A stretch of 64,000 nucleotides of DNA, taken from contig JAITUC010000038.1 in the NCBI GenBank assembly GCA_031286585.1, forward strand, positions 124,001-188,000, given 5' to 3'. Below, in pieces: positions 17,569-26,715 of this stretch. Source of the DNA: Delftia acidovorans (GTDB lineage: Bacteria; Pseudomonadota; Gammaproteobacteria; Burkholderiales; Burkholderiaceae_C). The notes below the pieces were generated by a model. It did not search any database and was not told where the DNA came from. It was given only the letters and a program-made list of their open reading frames with translations. The position numbers were made by a program, and so were the translations under genes. Within the stretch, counting starts at the first letter, position 1. Every line of letters begins with the position of its first letter.

Positions 17569-18681
17569 ATGAGCAAGCAATTGGTAGGCCTCGTCGGCTG
17601 GCGCGGCATGGTCGGCTCCGTGCTGATGGACCGCATGCAGGCAGAGGGCGACTTCGACCTGATCGAGCCCGTGTTCTTCTCCACCTCCAACGCCGGCGGC
17701 AAGGCCCCGGCCATGGCGAAGACCCACACCGAGCTGCGCAATGCCAACGACATTGCCGAGCTGTCCAAGTGCGACATCATCATCACCTGCCAGGGCGGTG
17801 ACTACACCAAGGAAGTCTTCCCCCAGCTGCGCGCCTCGGGCTGGAACGGCCACTGGATCGATGCCGCGTCGTCGCTGCGCATGGAAGGCGATGCCGTCAT
17901 CGTGCTCGACCCCGTCAATGAAGGCCTGATCCAGTCCAAGCTCGCCGCTGGCGGCAAGAACTGGATCGGCGGCAACTGCACCAACTCCATCCTGCTGATG
18001 GGCCTGGGCGGCCTGTTCAAGGCCGGTCTCGTGGAATGGGTCAGCTCCATGACCTACCAGGCGGCCTCCGGTGGCGGCGCCAACCACATGCGCGAACTGC
18101 TCAAGGGCATGGGCGTGGTGCACGCTGCCGTGGCCGACGAACTGGCCACGCCCGCATCCGCCATCCTGGACATCGACCGCAAGGTGGCCCAGACCATCCG
18201 TACCGACGTGCCCACCGAATTCTTCGGCGCACCGCTGGCCGGTGGCCTGATCCCCTGGATCGACGCACAGCTGGACAACGGCCAGTCCAAGGAAGAGTGG
18301 AAGGGCCAGGCCGAGGTCAACAAGATCCTGGGCACCGAGCAGACCATTCCCGTCGACGGCCTGTGCGTGCGCATCGGCGCCATGCGCTGCCACAGCCTGG
18401 CGCTGACCCTCAAGCTCAAGAAGGACCTGCCCCTGGAGGAGCTGGAAGCCATCATCAAGTCCGGCAACCCCTGGGTGAAGTGGGTTCCCAACGACCGCGC
18501 CATCACCGTCAAGGAACTGACCCCCGCCGCCATCACCGGCGGCCTGGAAGTCGGCGTGGGCCGCGTGCGCAAGCTGAACATGGGCCCCGAATACCTGTCG
18601 GCCTTCGTGATCGGCGACCAACTGCTGTGGGGCGCCGCCGAGCCGCTGCGCCGCATGCTGCGCATCCTGCTCGCCGCCTGA
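17569..18681 (+). CDS. asd: Aspartate-semialdehyde dehydrogenase
   Basis: Asd (370 residues) converts aspartyl phosphate to aspartate semialdehyde with NADPH. It feeds lysine, diaminopimelate, methionine, threonine and isoleucine. It has the NADP-binding GLVGWRGMVGSVL, catalytic Cys137 in GGNCTNSILLMG, and His275 in RIGAMRCHSLAL. The length matches gammaproteobacterial-type Asd. It is preceded by the putative leader region and ends at a strong terminator, so it is probably its own unit. Confidence 0.98.
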   Translation: MSKQLVGLVGWRGMVGSVLMDRMQAEGDFDLIEPVFFSTSNAGGKAPAMAKTHTELRNANDIAELSKCDIIITCQGGDYTKEVFPQLRASGWNGHWIDAASSLRMEGDAVIVLDPVNEGLIQSKLAAGGKNWIGGNCTNSILLMGLGGLFKAGLVEWVSSMTYQAASGGGANHMRELLKGMGVVHAAVADELATPASAILDIDRKVAQTIRTDVPTEFFGAPLAGGLIPWIDAQLDNGQSKEEWKGQAEVNKILGTEQTIPVDGLCVRIGAMRCHSLALTLKLKKDLPLEELEAIIKSGNPWVKWVPNDRAITVKELTPAAITGGLEVGVGRVRKLNMGPEYLSAFVIGDQLLWGAAEPLRRMLRILLAA

Positions 18682-18704
18682 GCATCGCCGGCTTGAGCCA
18701 GCAC

Positions 18705-18744
18705 AAAAAGCGCCATGTCCCGGGCCGGGACATGGCGCTTTTTT
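18705..18744 (+). terminator. Rho-independent terminator after asd
   Basis: A long near-perfect inverted repeat with a core of GCGCCATGTCCCGG, preceded by A5 and ending in T6, lies 24 bp after the asd stop. Confidence 0.92.
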
Positions 18745-19048
18745 CGGCTTTAAGCCCTGGGCGATTGGGCACAATGCCCAGGTCTCTTGTCGATTGGCTG
18801 TAGGTGGTTGCCTACAATCACCAAAGATACATTATGTTTCTTCTCGTTGCCGTTCGACAACAACTATTGGCGTTCGCTGGCAACCAGACGCTTGCGATCC
18901 TATAGCGTGGCCGACAATGCGACCCAAGCACCTTGGTAGATGGCTTGCCATCTATCCCCGGGTAAATTTCAATTACATGTGCAAGCGCTGGCATTCCCAC
19001 AATAAAAATAGTGCCCGCCCCATTGCATCCACACAGGTTTGACGCTTT
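18745..19048. other. Region between asd terminator and fimV (no gene)
   Basis: These ~300 bp upstream of fimV contain TACAAT (18823-18828) inside a small inverted repeat TGTAGG...CCTACA, and an 18-nt hairpin TAGATGGC-TT-GCCATCTA at 18938-18955. It looks less GC-rich than the flanking genes. I could not assign one firm promoter and see no coding ORF with support. Confidence 0.5.
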
Positions 19049-21940
19049 ATGCATCGTTGGAAACTCTCTGTGCTGGCCACTGCGGCCGTCGTCTCGGTCG
19101 CACTGCCCGCCTCCGAGGCCTGGGCTCTGGCTCTGGGCCGGGTGAACGTGCAATCGGCCCTGGGCGAGCCCCTGCGTGCCGAAGTCGAAATCCCCCAGAT
19201 CACCGCCGCTGAAGCCGAAGGCCTGCGCGTGGGCGTGGCCTCTCCTGGCGTCTTCCGCACCCAGGGCATGGAGTACAACGCCACCGCCAGCCAGGTGCGT
19301 GTCAGCGTGCAGCGCCGCCCGGATGGCTCGGCCGTCCTGCGCCTCACAAGCACACAGCCCGTCAACGAACCCTTCGTCGATCTGGTGATCGACGCCAGCT
19401 GGGCCTCGGGCAACCTGCAGCGCAACTACACCCTGCTGCTGGACCCGCCCACCCTGCAAAAGCTCCCGCCTGCCGTGACGGCTGCAGCCCAGGCCTCGGC
19501 ACCCGAGCCTGCCGCCGCGCCGCGCCGCACAGCCCCCGCTCCATCGCAAGCTGCATCGCAAGTCGCTGCAGGCAACACCGAGGAAAGCCGCCCTGCGCCA
19601 GCAGCGCAGCGCCGTGCCGCCCCGGCAGCCCGCGAGCGCGCCGCAGCGGCCCCCGCGCCATCCGAGGCCTCCGAAGTCCGCATCAAGGCCGGGGACACGG
19701 CAGGCCGCATCGCTGCCGCCCACCTGCCGGCCGGCGTTTCGCTGGACCAGATGCTGGTGGCCATGCTGCGCACCAATCCCAAGGTCTTCATCAACGGCAA
19801 CGTGAACCGCATGCGCTCCGGCGCCGTGCTCACCGTGCCGGACGAAGCCACGGCCCAGGCCACCTCGCCGCGCGAAGCGCGCCAGATCGTTGCCGCCCAG
19901 TCCCGCGATTTCAACCAGTTCCGCCGCCAATTGGCCAGCGCTGCGCCGGCCGCACCCGTGGCCTCCGCCAACCGCGAAGCATCGGGCAGCGTCCAGGCCC
20001 AGGTCGAAGACCGCAAGCCGTCCACCGCAGCACCCGACAAGCTCACCCTGTCCAAGGGCGCCGTCAAGGGCGTGGAGGCCGACGAACGCCTGGCCAAGCA
20101 AAAGCAGTCTGAAGACCAGGCATCGCGCACGGCCGAGCTGCAGCGCAACATGTCCGAGCTGAGCCAGATCGCCGCCGCCACCAAGCCCGCCGAAGGTGCT
20201 GCGGCAGCGCCGGCGGCTGCCGCTGGCGGCAAGGCAGCTGGAGTGGCCGTGCCCGGCGCACCGACCGTGCCTGCGGCGCCTGAAACGGCAGCGCCCCAGG
20301 CAACGGCCCCGGCAGCTCCCGCCGATGCGGCCGCCACAACGGCTCCGGCCACGACTGCAGCACCAGACGCCGCAGCGACGACAGCTGCCGCAGCGACGGC
20401 TGCCGCAGAAGCCGCTCCCGCCACACCTGCTCCAGCCGAGCCACCCAAGCCCAAGCCGGCACCCGTTCCCGCTGCACCGATCGCCGAGCCCAGCTTCATC
20501 GATACGCTGCTGGAAGATCCCACCATCCCGCTGGCCGGTGCTGCCCTGCTGGCCCTGCTGCTGGGATATGGCGGCTACCGCGTCATGCAACGCCGCCGTG
20601 CCGCTGCCGCCTCCAGCGAAAGCGCCTTTGGCGACAGCCAGCTTGCGGCCGACTCCTTCTTTGGCGCCAGCGGCGGCCAGCGCGTGGACACCGGCACATC
20701 GAGCCAGCTGTCCGGCACCTCCATGCACTACTCGCCCAGCCAGCTTGATGCGGGCGACGTGGACCCCGTGGCCGAGGCCGATGTCTACCTGGCCTATGGC
20801 CGCGACCTGCAGGCCGAGGAAATCCTCAAGGAAGCCCTGCGCACCGACCCCAACCGCACCGCACTGCACCAGAAGCTGGCCGACATCTACGCCAAGCGCC
20901 ATGACCGCAAGGCCTTCGAGGCCGTCGCGCAGACCCTGCATGGCCTGACCCAGGGCAAGGGCGTGGACTGGCAGCGCCTGGCCGACCAGGGCCGCATCCT
21001 GGACCCGGAAAACGCCCTCTACCAGCCTGCAGGCGCCGCGTCCCTGTCTGCCGCCGCCGTTGCCGGTGGTGCCACGGTGGCCGCTGCCGGACTGGCTGCC
21101 GCCTCGCTGGCCAGCCGCCCCCTGGACATGGATGCGCACCGCGAAGGCCCGGCCACCCTGCCCATGGACCTGGACATGGACCTCAACATGGACCTGCCCG
21201 GCGGCCTGGCCGATGCCAGCCTGCCCGCGCAGCACGCCAGCCCCCTGCCCGCACCGGCCCCCGTGCCCAGCGAACAGGACTTCGCAGCGCTGGAACCCAC
21301 GCTGCGCGCGCCGCTGGAAGCCACGCCCTCCGCAAAGGACGACACACCTCGCATCGAGCCCCCTGTTGCATCGCTGGACATGCCCGGCTTCCAGCCCACG
21401 GCCCACGCCTCGCTGACGGACGCCCTGAACCACAGCAACGCCATGGACGACATGCGGCCGACCGAGATGCTGTCGCTGGACATGCCCGGCTCGCAGGCGG
21501 CCGACAGCTTCCCGGCCACCGAGCCCTCGCCCCTGACCAGCTCCGCCACGGACGACAGCTCCGCCAAGACCGAGCTGCTGTCGCTGGACGCCATGGAGTT
21601 CAACCTGGAAGGCCTGGGCACGGAGGCACCTGCCCCGACGCCGGCAACGCCCCAGGCAGGCGGTGTGCTGGAGACCGCGGCCGAGGCCAAGCCCGAACCG
21701 GCCGAGTCGCTGGAATTCGACCTGGGCAGCCTGTCCCTGGACCTGGGCAACGACACCCCTGCCGTCGCAACCCCGCCCTCGGCCCCTGAAGACCCGCTGG
21801 CCACCAAGCTCGCACTGGCCCAGGAGTTCAATGCCATCGGCGACAGTGACGGAGCCCGTACACTGATCGAGGAAGTGATCGCCGAGGCCAACGGCGATCT
21901 CAAGGCCAAGGCCCAGCGCCTGCTGGCCGAGATAGATTGA
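19049..21940 (+). CDS. fimV: FimV/HubP-family polar landmark protein
   Basis: This large inner-membrane protein (963 residues) belongs to the FimV/HubP family that organises the cell pole, type IV pili and chemosensory arrays. The signal peptide is followed by the FimV N-terminal domain (ALGRVNVQSALGEPLRAEVEI). A LysM-like peptidoglycan-binding segment follows at ~209-265, then an Ala/Pro-rich linker. A single membrane segment lies at ~492-510 (LAGAALLALLLGYGGYRV), with a TPR-like stretch near 575-660. A long acidic cytoplasmic part has LSLDMPG-type repeats. The family's C-terminal domain ends the protein (LALAQEFNAIGDSDGARTLI). Position between asd and truA is the usual one. Confidence 0.93.
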   Translation: MHRWKLSVLATAAVVSVALPASEAWALALGRVNVQSALGEPLRAEVEIPQITAAEAEGLRVGVASPGVFRTQGMEYNATASQVRVSVQRRPDGSAVLRLTSTQPVNEPFVDLVIDASWASGNLQRNYTLLLDPPTLQKLPPAVTAAAQASAPEPAAAPRRTAPAPSQAASQVAAGNTEESRPAPAAQRRAAPAARERAAAAPAPSEASEVRIKAGDTAGRIAAAHLPAGVSLDQMLVAMLRTNPKVFINGNVNRMRSGAVLTVPDEATAQATSPREARQIVAAQSRDFNQFRRQLASAAPAAPVASANREASGSVQAQVEDRKPSTAAPDKLTLSKGAVKGVEADERLAKQKQSEDQASRTAELQRNMSELSQIAAATKPAEGAAAAPAAAAGGKAAGVAVPGAPTVPAAPETAAPQATAPAAPADAAATTAPATTAAPDAAATTAAAATAAAEAAPATPAPAEPPKPKPAPVPAAPIAEPSFIDTLLEDPTIPLAGAALLALLLGYGGYRVMQRRRAAAASSESAFGDSQLAADSFFGASGGQRVDTGTSSQLSGTSMHYSPSQLDAGDVDPVAEADVYLAYGRDLQAEEILKEALRTDPNRTALHQKLADIYAKRHDRKAFEAVAQTLHGLTQGKGVDWQRLADQGRILDPENALYQPAGAASLSAAAVAGGATVAAAGLAAASLASRPLDMDAHREGPATLPMDLDMDLNMDLPGGLADASLPAQHASPLPAPAPVPSEQDFAALEPTLRAPLEATPSAKDDTPRIEPPVASLDMPGFQPTAHASLTDALNHSNAMDDMRPTEMLSLDMPGSQAADSFPATEPSPLTSSATDDSSAKTELLSLDAMEFNLEGLGTEAPAPTPATPQAGGVLETAAEAKPEPAESLEFDLGSLSLDLGNDTPAVATPPSAPEDPLATKLALAQEFNAIGDSDGARTLIEEVIAEANGDLKAKAQRLLAEID

Positions 21941-22053
21941 AGCCCGGCGGTGCCTGTCCAGGCGCCGCGCCGGTTTCGTGTGACAGGGTGGTGCAAGCCA
22001 CCATGGAAAACTGACAACTTGATGCACACCCAACCCATGCCGGAGGCCTCGCC

Positions 22054-22902
22054 ATGCGCGTAGCCCTCGGCGTCGCCTACAACGGCCAGCGCTACAGCGG
22101 CTGGCAAAGCCAGCTGTCCGGCAACACCATTCAAGACCATCTCGAAGCGGCCCTGGGCCGCTTTGCCGCTCAGGAGGTGCACACCCTCTGCGCGGGCCGC
22201 ACCGATGCCGGCGTGCACGGCCTCATGCAGGTCGTCCATTTCGACACGCCGCTGGACAGGGCCCCGTTCTCCTGGGTCCGTGGCACCAACACCTTCCTGC
22301 CGCCGGACATCGCCGTGCAATGGGCCCAGCCCGTGCCCGATGCCTTCCATTCGCGCGCCTGTGCCACGGCAAGGCGCTATGCCTATGTGCTGCTGCAATC
22401 GCCCGTGCGCCCCAGCGTGGAGGCCGGGCGCGTGGGCTGGGTGTTCCATGCACTCGATGGGGATGCCATGCAGGCCGCCGCCCGTCACCTGCTGGGCGAG
22501 CACGACTTCAGCTCGTTCCGCGCATCGGGCTGCCAGGCCAAGTCCCCCGTCAAGACGCTGCACCGCCTGTCCATCACCCGCCGCATGGCGGGCGATGGGG
22601 CCCAGATGGCCGCAGCCAGCTCCATGCGGCTCGGCGATGCGGCCATGGAATGCTGCTACTGGCGCTTCGAGTTCGAAGGCAGCGCCTTCCTCCACCACAT
22701 GGTGCGCAACATCATGGGCTGCCTGATCGCCATCGGCCAGGGCACGTACGCGCCGCAGTGGATGCAGCAGGTTCTGGACGCCCGCTCCCGCGATGCCGCC
22801 GCGCCCACCTTCTCGCCCGACGGCCTGTACTTTCTGGGCCCCGTATACGATCCTTCCTGGGGCCTTCCTTCGCGCAGCCCGGCCTATGATTGGCTCCCGT
22901 GA
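22054..22902 (+). CDS. truA: tRNA pseudouridine(38-40) synthase TruA
   Basis: TruA (282 residues) makes pseudouridine at positions 38-40 of the tRNA anticodon stem-loop. The catalytic Asp51 is in CAGRTDAGVHG, and the N-terminus VAYNGQRYSGWQ is characteristic, as is HHMVRNIMG near residue 213. The stop is 32 bp before the trpF start, so truA and trpFBA are likely one transcript. Confidence 0.97.
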   Translation: MRVALGVAYNGQRYSGWQSQLSGNTIQDHLEAALGRFAAQEVHTLCAGRTDAGVHGLMQVVHFDTPLDRAPFSWVRGTNTFLPPDIAVQWAQPVPDAFHSRACATARRYAYVLLQSPVRPSVEAGRVGWVFHALDGDAMQAAARHLLGEHDFSSFRASGCQAKSPVKTLHRLSITRRMAGDGAQMAAASSMRLGDAAMECCYWRFEFEGSAFLHHMVRNIMGCLIAIGQGTYAPQWMQQVLDARSRDAAAPTFSPDGLYFLGPVYDPSWGLPSRSPAYDWLP

Positions 22903-22934
22903 ACGGAGAACCACTCCCCCATTCTTCAGCCCTC

Positions 22935-23657
22935 ATGCAGCGCACTCGAATCAAAATCTGCGGTCTCACCCGCGAACAGGACGTGGACGCTGCCGTGACG
23001 GCGGGCGCCGATGCCGTGGGTTTCGTGCTCTACGCCCCCAGTCCGCGCGCCGTGACGGTGCAGCGCGCTGCAGAACTGGCGCGGCGCCTGCCGCCCTTCG
23101 TGACACCGGTGCTGCTGTTCGTCAATGAAAGCGCCGCCAACGTGATGGCTGCCTGCGCCGCCATCCCGGGCGCCTGCGTGCAGTTCCACGGCGACGAATC
23201 CCCCGAGGACTGCCTAGCCGCCACATCGGGCGGCACCCGCGCCTTCCTGCGCGCCGCACGCATTCCCCTTGGTCCCGATGCCGCGCGCTTCGACCTCGTA
23301 GAATATGCCCAGCGTTACTCGAAAGCCCAGGCCATACTGCTCGACGCCCATGTCGACGGCTATGGTGGTGGCGGAAAAGCATTCAATTGGTCACTCCTTC
23401 CACCAAACGTCGCCTCTCACCTCGTTTTGTCTGGTGGACTCACGCCTGCAAACGTGACCGATGGCATCTTGCAAGTGCGCCCGCGAGGACTCTCGCTGGC
23501 CGTTGATGTCAGTTCCGGCGTCGAGGCCGATGGTCCCGACGGCAAGCCCCTCAGGGGCATCAAGGACGCCGGCAAGATACACCGATTCATCGCCGCCGTG
23601 CGCGCGGCCGATGACCAACTTTTGCAGACAAGCCATGTTCGAATACCAGTACCCTGA
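22935..23657 (+). CDS. trpF: Phosphoribosylanthranilate isomerase
   Basis: TrpF (240 residues) converts phosphoribosylanthranilate to CdRP, the third step of tryptophan synthesis. It is a (beta-alpha)8 barrel: KICGLT at residues 7-12 (catalytic Cys9), LLDAHVDGYGGGGKAF with the catalytic Asp, and LSGGLTPANV near residue 168. ATG 22935 (MQRTRIK) gives the family N-terminus; the upstream ATG at 22890 lies inside truA. It overlaps trpB by 23 bp. Confidence 0.97.
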   Translation: MQRTRIKICGLTREQDVDAAVTAGADAVGFVLYAPSPRAVTVQRAAELARRLPPFVTPVLLFVNESAANVMAACAAIPGACVQFHGDESPEDCLAATSGGTRAFLRAARIPLGPDAARFDLVEYAQRYSKAQAILLDAHVDGYGGGGKAFNWSLLPPNVASHLVLSGGLTPANVTDGILQVRPRGLSLAVDVSSGVEADGPDGKPLRGIKDAGKIHRFIAAVRAADDQLLQTSHVRIPVP

Positions 23658-24891
23658 CGCATCCGGCCATTTCGGCCGCTTCGGCGGCAGCTTTGCCAGC
23701 GAAACCCTGACACACGCTCTGACCGAGCTGCGCGACGCCTACGCCAAGTACCAGAACGACCCGGAATTCGTTGCCGAATTCCAGTCCGAGCTGGCCCACT
23801 TCGTCGGCCGCCCCTCGCCCGTCTACCACGCGGCACGCATGTCGCGCGAGATGGGCGGCGCGCAGATCTACCTCAAGCGCGAAGACCTCAACCACACGGG
23901 CGCGCACAAGATCAACAATGTGATCGGCCAGGCCATGCTCGCCCGGCGCATGGGCAAGCCCCGCATCATTGCCGAGACCGGCGCGGGCCAGCACGGCGTG
24001 GCCACGGCGACCATCTGCGCACGCTATGGCCTCGAATGCATCGTCTACATGGGTGCCGAGGACGTGAAGCGCCAAAGCCCCAACGTCTACCGCATGCGCC
24101 TGCTGGGCGCCACCGTGGTGCCGGTGGAGTCGGGCAGCCGCACGCTCAAGGACGCGCTCAACGAAGCCATGCGAGACTGGGTGGCCAACGTGGACAACAC
24201 CTTCTACATCATCGGCACCGTGGCCGGCCCCCATCCCTATCCGGCGATGGTGCGCGACTTCCAGAAGGTCATCGGCGAGGAATGCCTCACGCAGATGCCC
24301 GAATTCCTGGGCGCCGACCGCCAGCCTGATGCCGTGATCGCCTGCGTGGGCGGCGGCAGCAATGCCATGGGCATCTTCCATCCCTACATCCCGTTCGAGA
24401 ACACGCGCCTGATCGGCGTGGAGGCGGCGGGCGAAGGCCTGGACAGCGGCAAGCACTCGGCCTCGCTGCAGCGCGGCAGCAGCGGCGTGCTGCATGGCAA
24501 CCGCACCTTCATCCTGCAGGACGAGAACGGCCAGATCACCGAGACGCACAGCATCAGCGCCGGCCTCGACTACCCCGGCGTCGGCCCCGAGCACGCCTGG
24601 CTGCAGGAACTGGGCCGTGCCCAGTACGTGGGCATCACCGACCAGGAGGCGCTGGACGCCTTCCACTACCTGTGCCGCACCGAAGGCATCATTCCCGCCC
24701 TGGAGTCCAGCCATGCCGTGGCCTATGCCATGCAGCTGGCCAGGACCATGCGCGCCGACCAGTCCATCCTCGTGAACCTGTCCGGTCGCGGCGACAAGGA
24801 CATCGGCACCGTGGCCGACCTCTCGGGCGCCGATTACTACGACCGTCCCTCCATGCGCGGGCTCACGGTCAAGGGAGGAGCAGCTCAATGA
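23635..24891 (+). CDS. trpB: Tryptophan synthase beta chain
   Basis: TrpB (418 residues) condenses indole with serine using PLP. Lys92 in HTGAHKINN is the Schiff-base lysine, and GGGSNAMG near residue 239 holds the PLP phosphate. The YLKREDLNHTG and ETGAGQHGVA segments are standard. The start overlaps trpF by 23 bp and the stop overlaps trpA as ATGA, so trpF-trpB-trpA translation is likely coupled. trpC, trpD and trpE are not in the window. Confidence 0.98.
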   Translation: MFEYQYPDASGHFGRFGGSFASETLTHALTELRDAYAKYQNDPEFVAEFQSELAHFVGRPSPVYHAARMSREMGGAQIYLKREDLNHTGAHKINNVIGQAMLARRMGKPRIIAETGAGQHGVATATICARYGLECIVYMGAEDVKRQSPNVYRMRLLGATVVPVESGSRTLKDALNEAMRDWVANVDNTFYIIGTVAGPHPYPAMVRDFQKVIGEECLTQMPEFLGADRQPDAVIACVGGGSNAMGIFHPYIPFENTRLIGVEAAGEGLDSGKHSASLQRGSSGVLHGNRTFILQDENGQITETHSISAGLDYPGVGPEHAWLQELGRAQYVGITDQEALDAFHYLCRTEGIIPALESSHAVAYAMQLARTMRADQSILVNLSGRGDKDIGTVADLSGADYYDRPSMRGLTVKGGAAQ

Positions 24892-25697
24892 GCCGCATCA
24901 CCACGACTTTCGCGAAACTCCAGGAAGACGGCCGCAAGGCCCTGATCCCGTACATCACCGCGGGCTTCCCGTTCGCGGCCATCACGCCGTCGCTGATGCA
25001 CGGCATGGTGGAAGCTGGCGCCGACGTGATCGAACTGGGCGTGCCCTTCTCGGACCCCATGGCCGACGGTCCCACCATCCAGAAGGCAGGCGACCGCGCC
25101 ATCGCCAATGGCGTGGGCCTGGTGCAGGTGCTGGCCTATGTGCGCGAGTTCCGCCAGAAGAACCAGACCACGCCTGTGGTGCTGATGGGCTACGCCAATC
25201 CGGTGGAGCGCTACGACCAGATCCACGGCAAGGACCGCTTCGTGGACGACGCGGCCGAGGCCGGCGTCGATGGCCTGCTCATCGTGGACTACCCGCCCGA
25301 GGAGTGCGAGGCATTCGCCGCACAACTGCGTGCGCGCGACATGGACCTCATCTTCCTGCTGGCGCCCACCTCCACCACCGAGCGCATGCAGCAGGTGGCG
25401 CGCGTGGCCAGCGGCTATGTCTACTACGTCTCGCTCAAGGGCGTGACCGGAGCGGGCACGCTCGACACGGCGGCGGTGGAAGCCATGCTTCCGCGCATCC
25501 GCGAGCATGTGAGCATTCCCGTGGGCGTGGGCTTCGGCATCCGCGACGCGGCCACGGCCCAGGCCATATCCCGCGTGGCCGACGCCGTGGTCATCGGCAG
25601 CCGCATCATCGAGATGCTGGACGGCCAGCCCCACGAAAAGATCGTCCCCCTGACCATCGACTTCCTGCGCGGCGTGCGCAAGGCACTCGACGCGTAG
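24888..25697 (+). CDS. trpA: Tryptophan synthase alpha chain
   Basis: TrpA (269 residues) cleaves indole-3-glycerol phosphate and channels indole to TrpB. The catalytic Glu49 is in the GADVIELGVPFSDPMADGP motif, which also carries the catalytic Asp a dozen residues on. GVGFGIRDAATAQAI near residue 210 is the phosphate-binding end. The start ATG overlaps the trpB stop by 4 nt, and GGAGGAG lies just upstream. Confidence 0.98.
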   Translation: MSRITTTFAKLQEDGRKALIPYITAGFPFAAITPSLMHGMVEAGADVIELGVPFSDPMADGPTIQKAGDRAIANGVGLVQVLAYVREFRQKNQTTPVVLMGYANPVERYDQIHGKDRFVDDAAEAGVDGLLIVDYPPEECEAFAAQLRARDMDLIFLLAPTSTTERMQQVARVASGYVYYVSLKGVTGAGTLDTAAVEAMLPRIREHVSIPVGVGFGIRDAATAQAISRVADAVVIGSRIIEMLDGQPHEKIVPLTIDFLRGVRKALDA

Positions 25698-25762
25698 GTC
25701 GCATAATGCAGCCCTTGCATGCGGCCCGGTGCCGCATGCCCTGCGCCTGAAAAGGAAACACC

Positions 25763-26638
25763 ATGTCCTGGCTTGAAAAACTCCTGCCTGCCAAAATCCA
25801 GCAAACCAACCCCACGGATCGCCACCAGCAGATCCCGGAGGGCCTGTGGATCAAGTGCCCGAGCTGCGAGACCGTGCTCTACAAGGCCGATCTGGAGAAA
25901 AACCAGAACGTCTGCCCCAGCTGCAGCCACCATCACCGCATCGGCGCCCGCGCCCGCCTGAACCATTTCCTGGATGCCGAAGGCCGCTATGAAATCGGCC
26001 AGGAAGTCATTCCAGTCGATGCCCTGAAGTTCAAGGACAGCCGCAAGTACCCCGAGCGCCTCAAGGAAGCGCTGGAGAACACTGGAGAGACCGATGCCCT
26101 GGTCGTCATGGGCGGCGCCATCAAGAGCGTCAACGTGGTCGCAGCCTGCTTCGAGTTCGAATTCATGGGCGGCTCCATGGGCTCCGTGGTTGGCGAGCGC
26201 TTCGTGCGCGGTGTCGAGACCGCCATCGAGCAGAAGGTCCCCTTCATCTGCTTCACCGCCACGGGCGGTGCGCGCATGCAGGAAGGCCTGCTGAGCCTGA
26301 TGCAGATGGCCAAGGCCAATGCAGCGCTCACGCGCCTGGCCAAGAAGGGCCTGCCCTACATCTCGGTGCTGACCGATCCCACCTTCGGTGGCGTCTCCGC
26401 CAGCTTCGCCTTCGTCGGCGATATCGTCATTGCCGAGCCCAAGACCCTGGTCGGCTTCGCCGGCCCGCGTGTGATCGAAACCACCGTGCGCGTGAAGCTG
26501 CCAGAAGGCTTCCAGCGCGCCGAGTTCCTGCAGGACAAGGGCGCCGTGGACATGATCGTGGACCGCCGCGAGCTGCGCGACCGCATCGCCGCATCGCTTG
26601 CCATGCTGCAGCGCCTGCCGGCCGACGCTGTTCAGTAA
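25763..26638 (+). CDS. accD: Acetyl-CoA carboxylase carboxyltransferase subunit beta
   Basis: AccD (291 residues) pairs with AccA to transfer carboxyl from biotin to acetyl-CoA, the first step of fatty-acid synthesis. It has the N-terminal C4 zinc finger Cys32, Cys35, Cys51, Cys54 and the carboxyltransferase core (FTATGGARMQEG, then the FGGVSASFAFVGD segment). It is 65 bp after trpA, with AAAGGAAAC before the ATG. In several relatives folC follows accD; here a terminator and a convergent YggT gene follow instead. Confidence 0.97.
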   Translation: MSWLEKLLPAKIQQTNPTDRHQQIPEGLWIKCPSCETVLYKADLEKNQNVCPSCSHHHRIGARARLNHFLDAEGRYEIGQEVIPVDALKFKDSRKYPERLKEALENTGETDALVVMGGAIKSVNVVAACFEFEFMGGSMGSVVGERFVRGVETAIEQKVPFICFTATGGARMQEGLLSLMQMAKANAALTRLAKKGLPYISVLTDPTFGGVSASFAFVGDIVIAEPKTLVGFAGPRVIETTVRVKLPEGFQRAEFLQDKGAVDMIVDRRELRDRIAASLAMLQRLPADAVQ

Positions 26639-26655
26639 AGCCTCGCGCAGACAAG

Positions 26656-26693
26656 AAAAAGCCGCCGCAGGTTGATGCCTGCGGCGGCTTTTT
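26656..26693. terminator. Terminator between accD and the convergent YggT gene
   Basis: AAAAAGCCGCCGCAG and CTGCGGCGGCTTTTT form a 15-bp stem with an 8-nt loop; it can act in both directions. Confidence 0.92.
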
Positions 26694-26715
26694 CACGTCC
26701 AGCCAACTGGAGAAA

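Noticed and set aside
18818..22033. 1071-codon minus-strand ORF opposite fimV
   Set aside because: It mirrors fimV in a GC-rich gene; its product is Gly/Arg/Gln/His-rich with no family resemblance, while fimV has a signal peptide, membrane segment and known domains.
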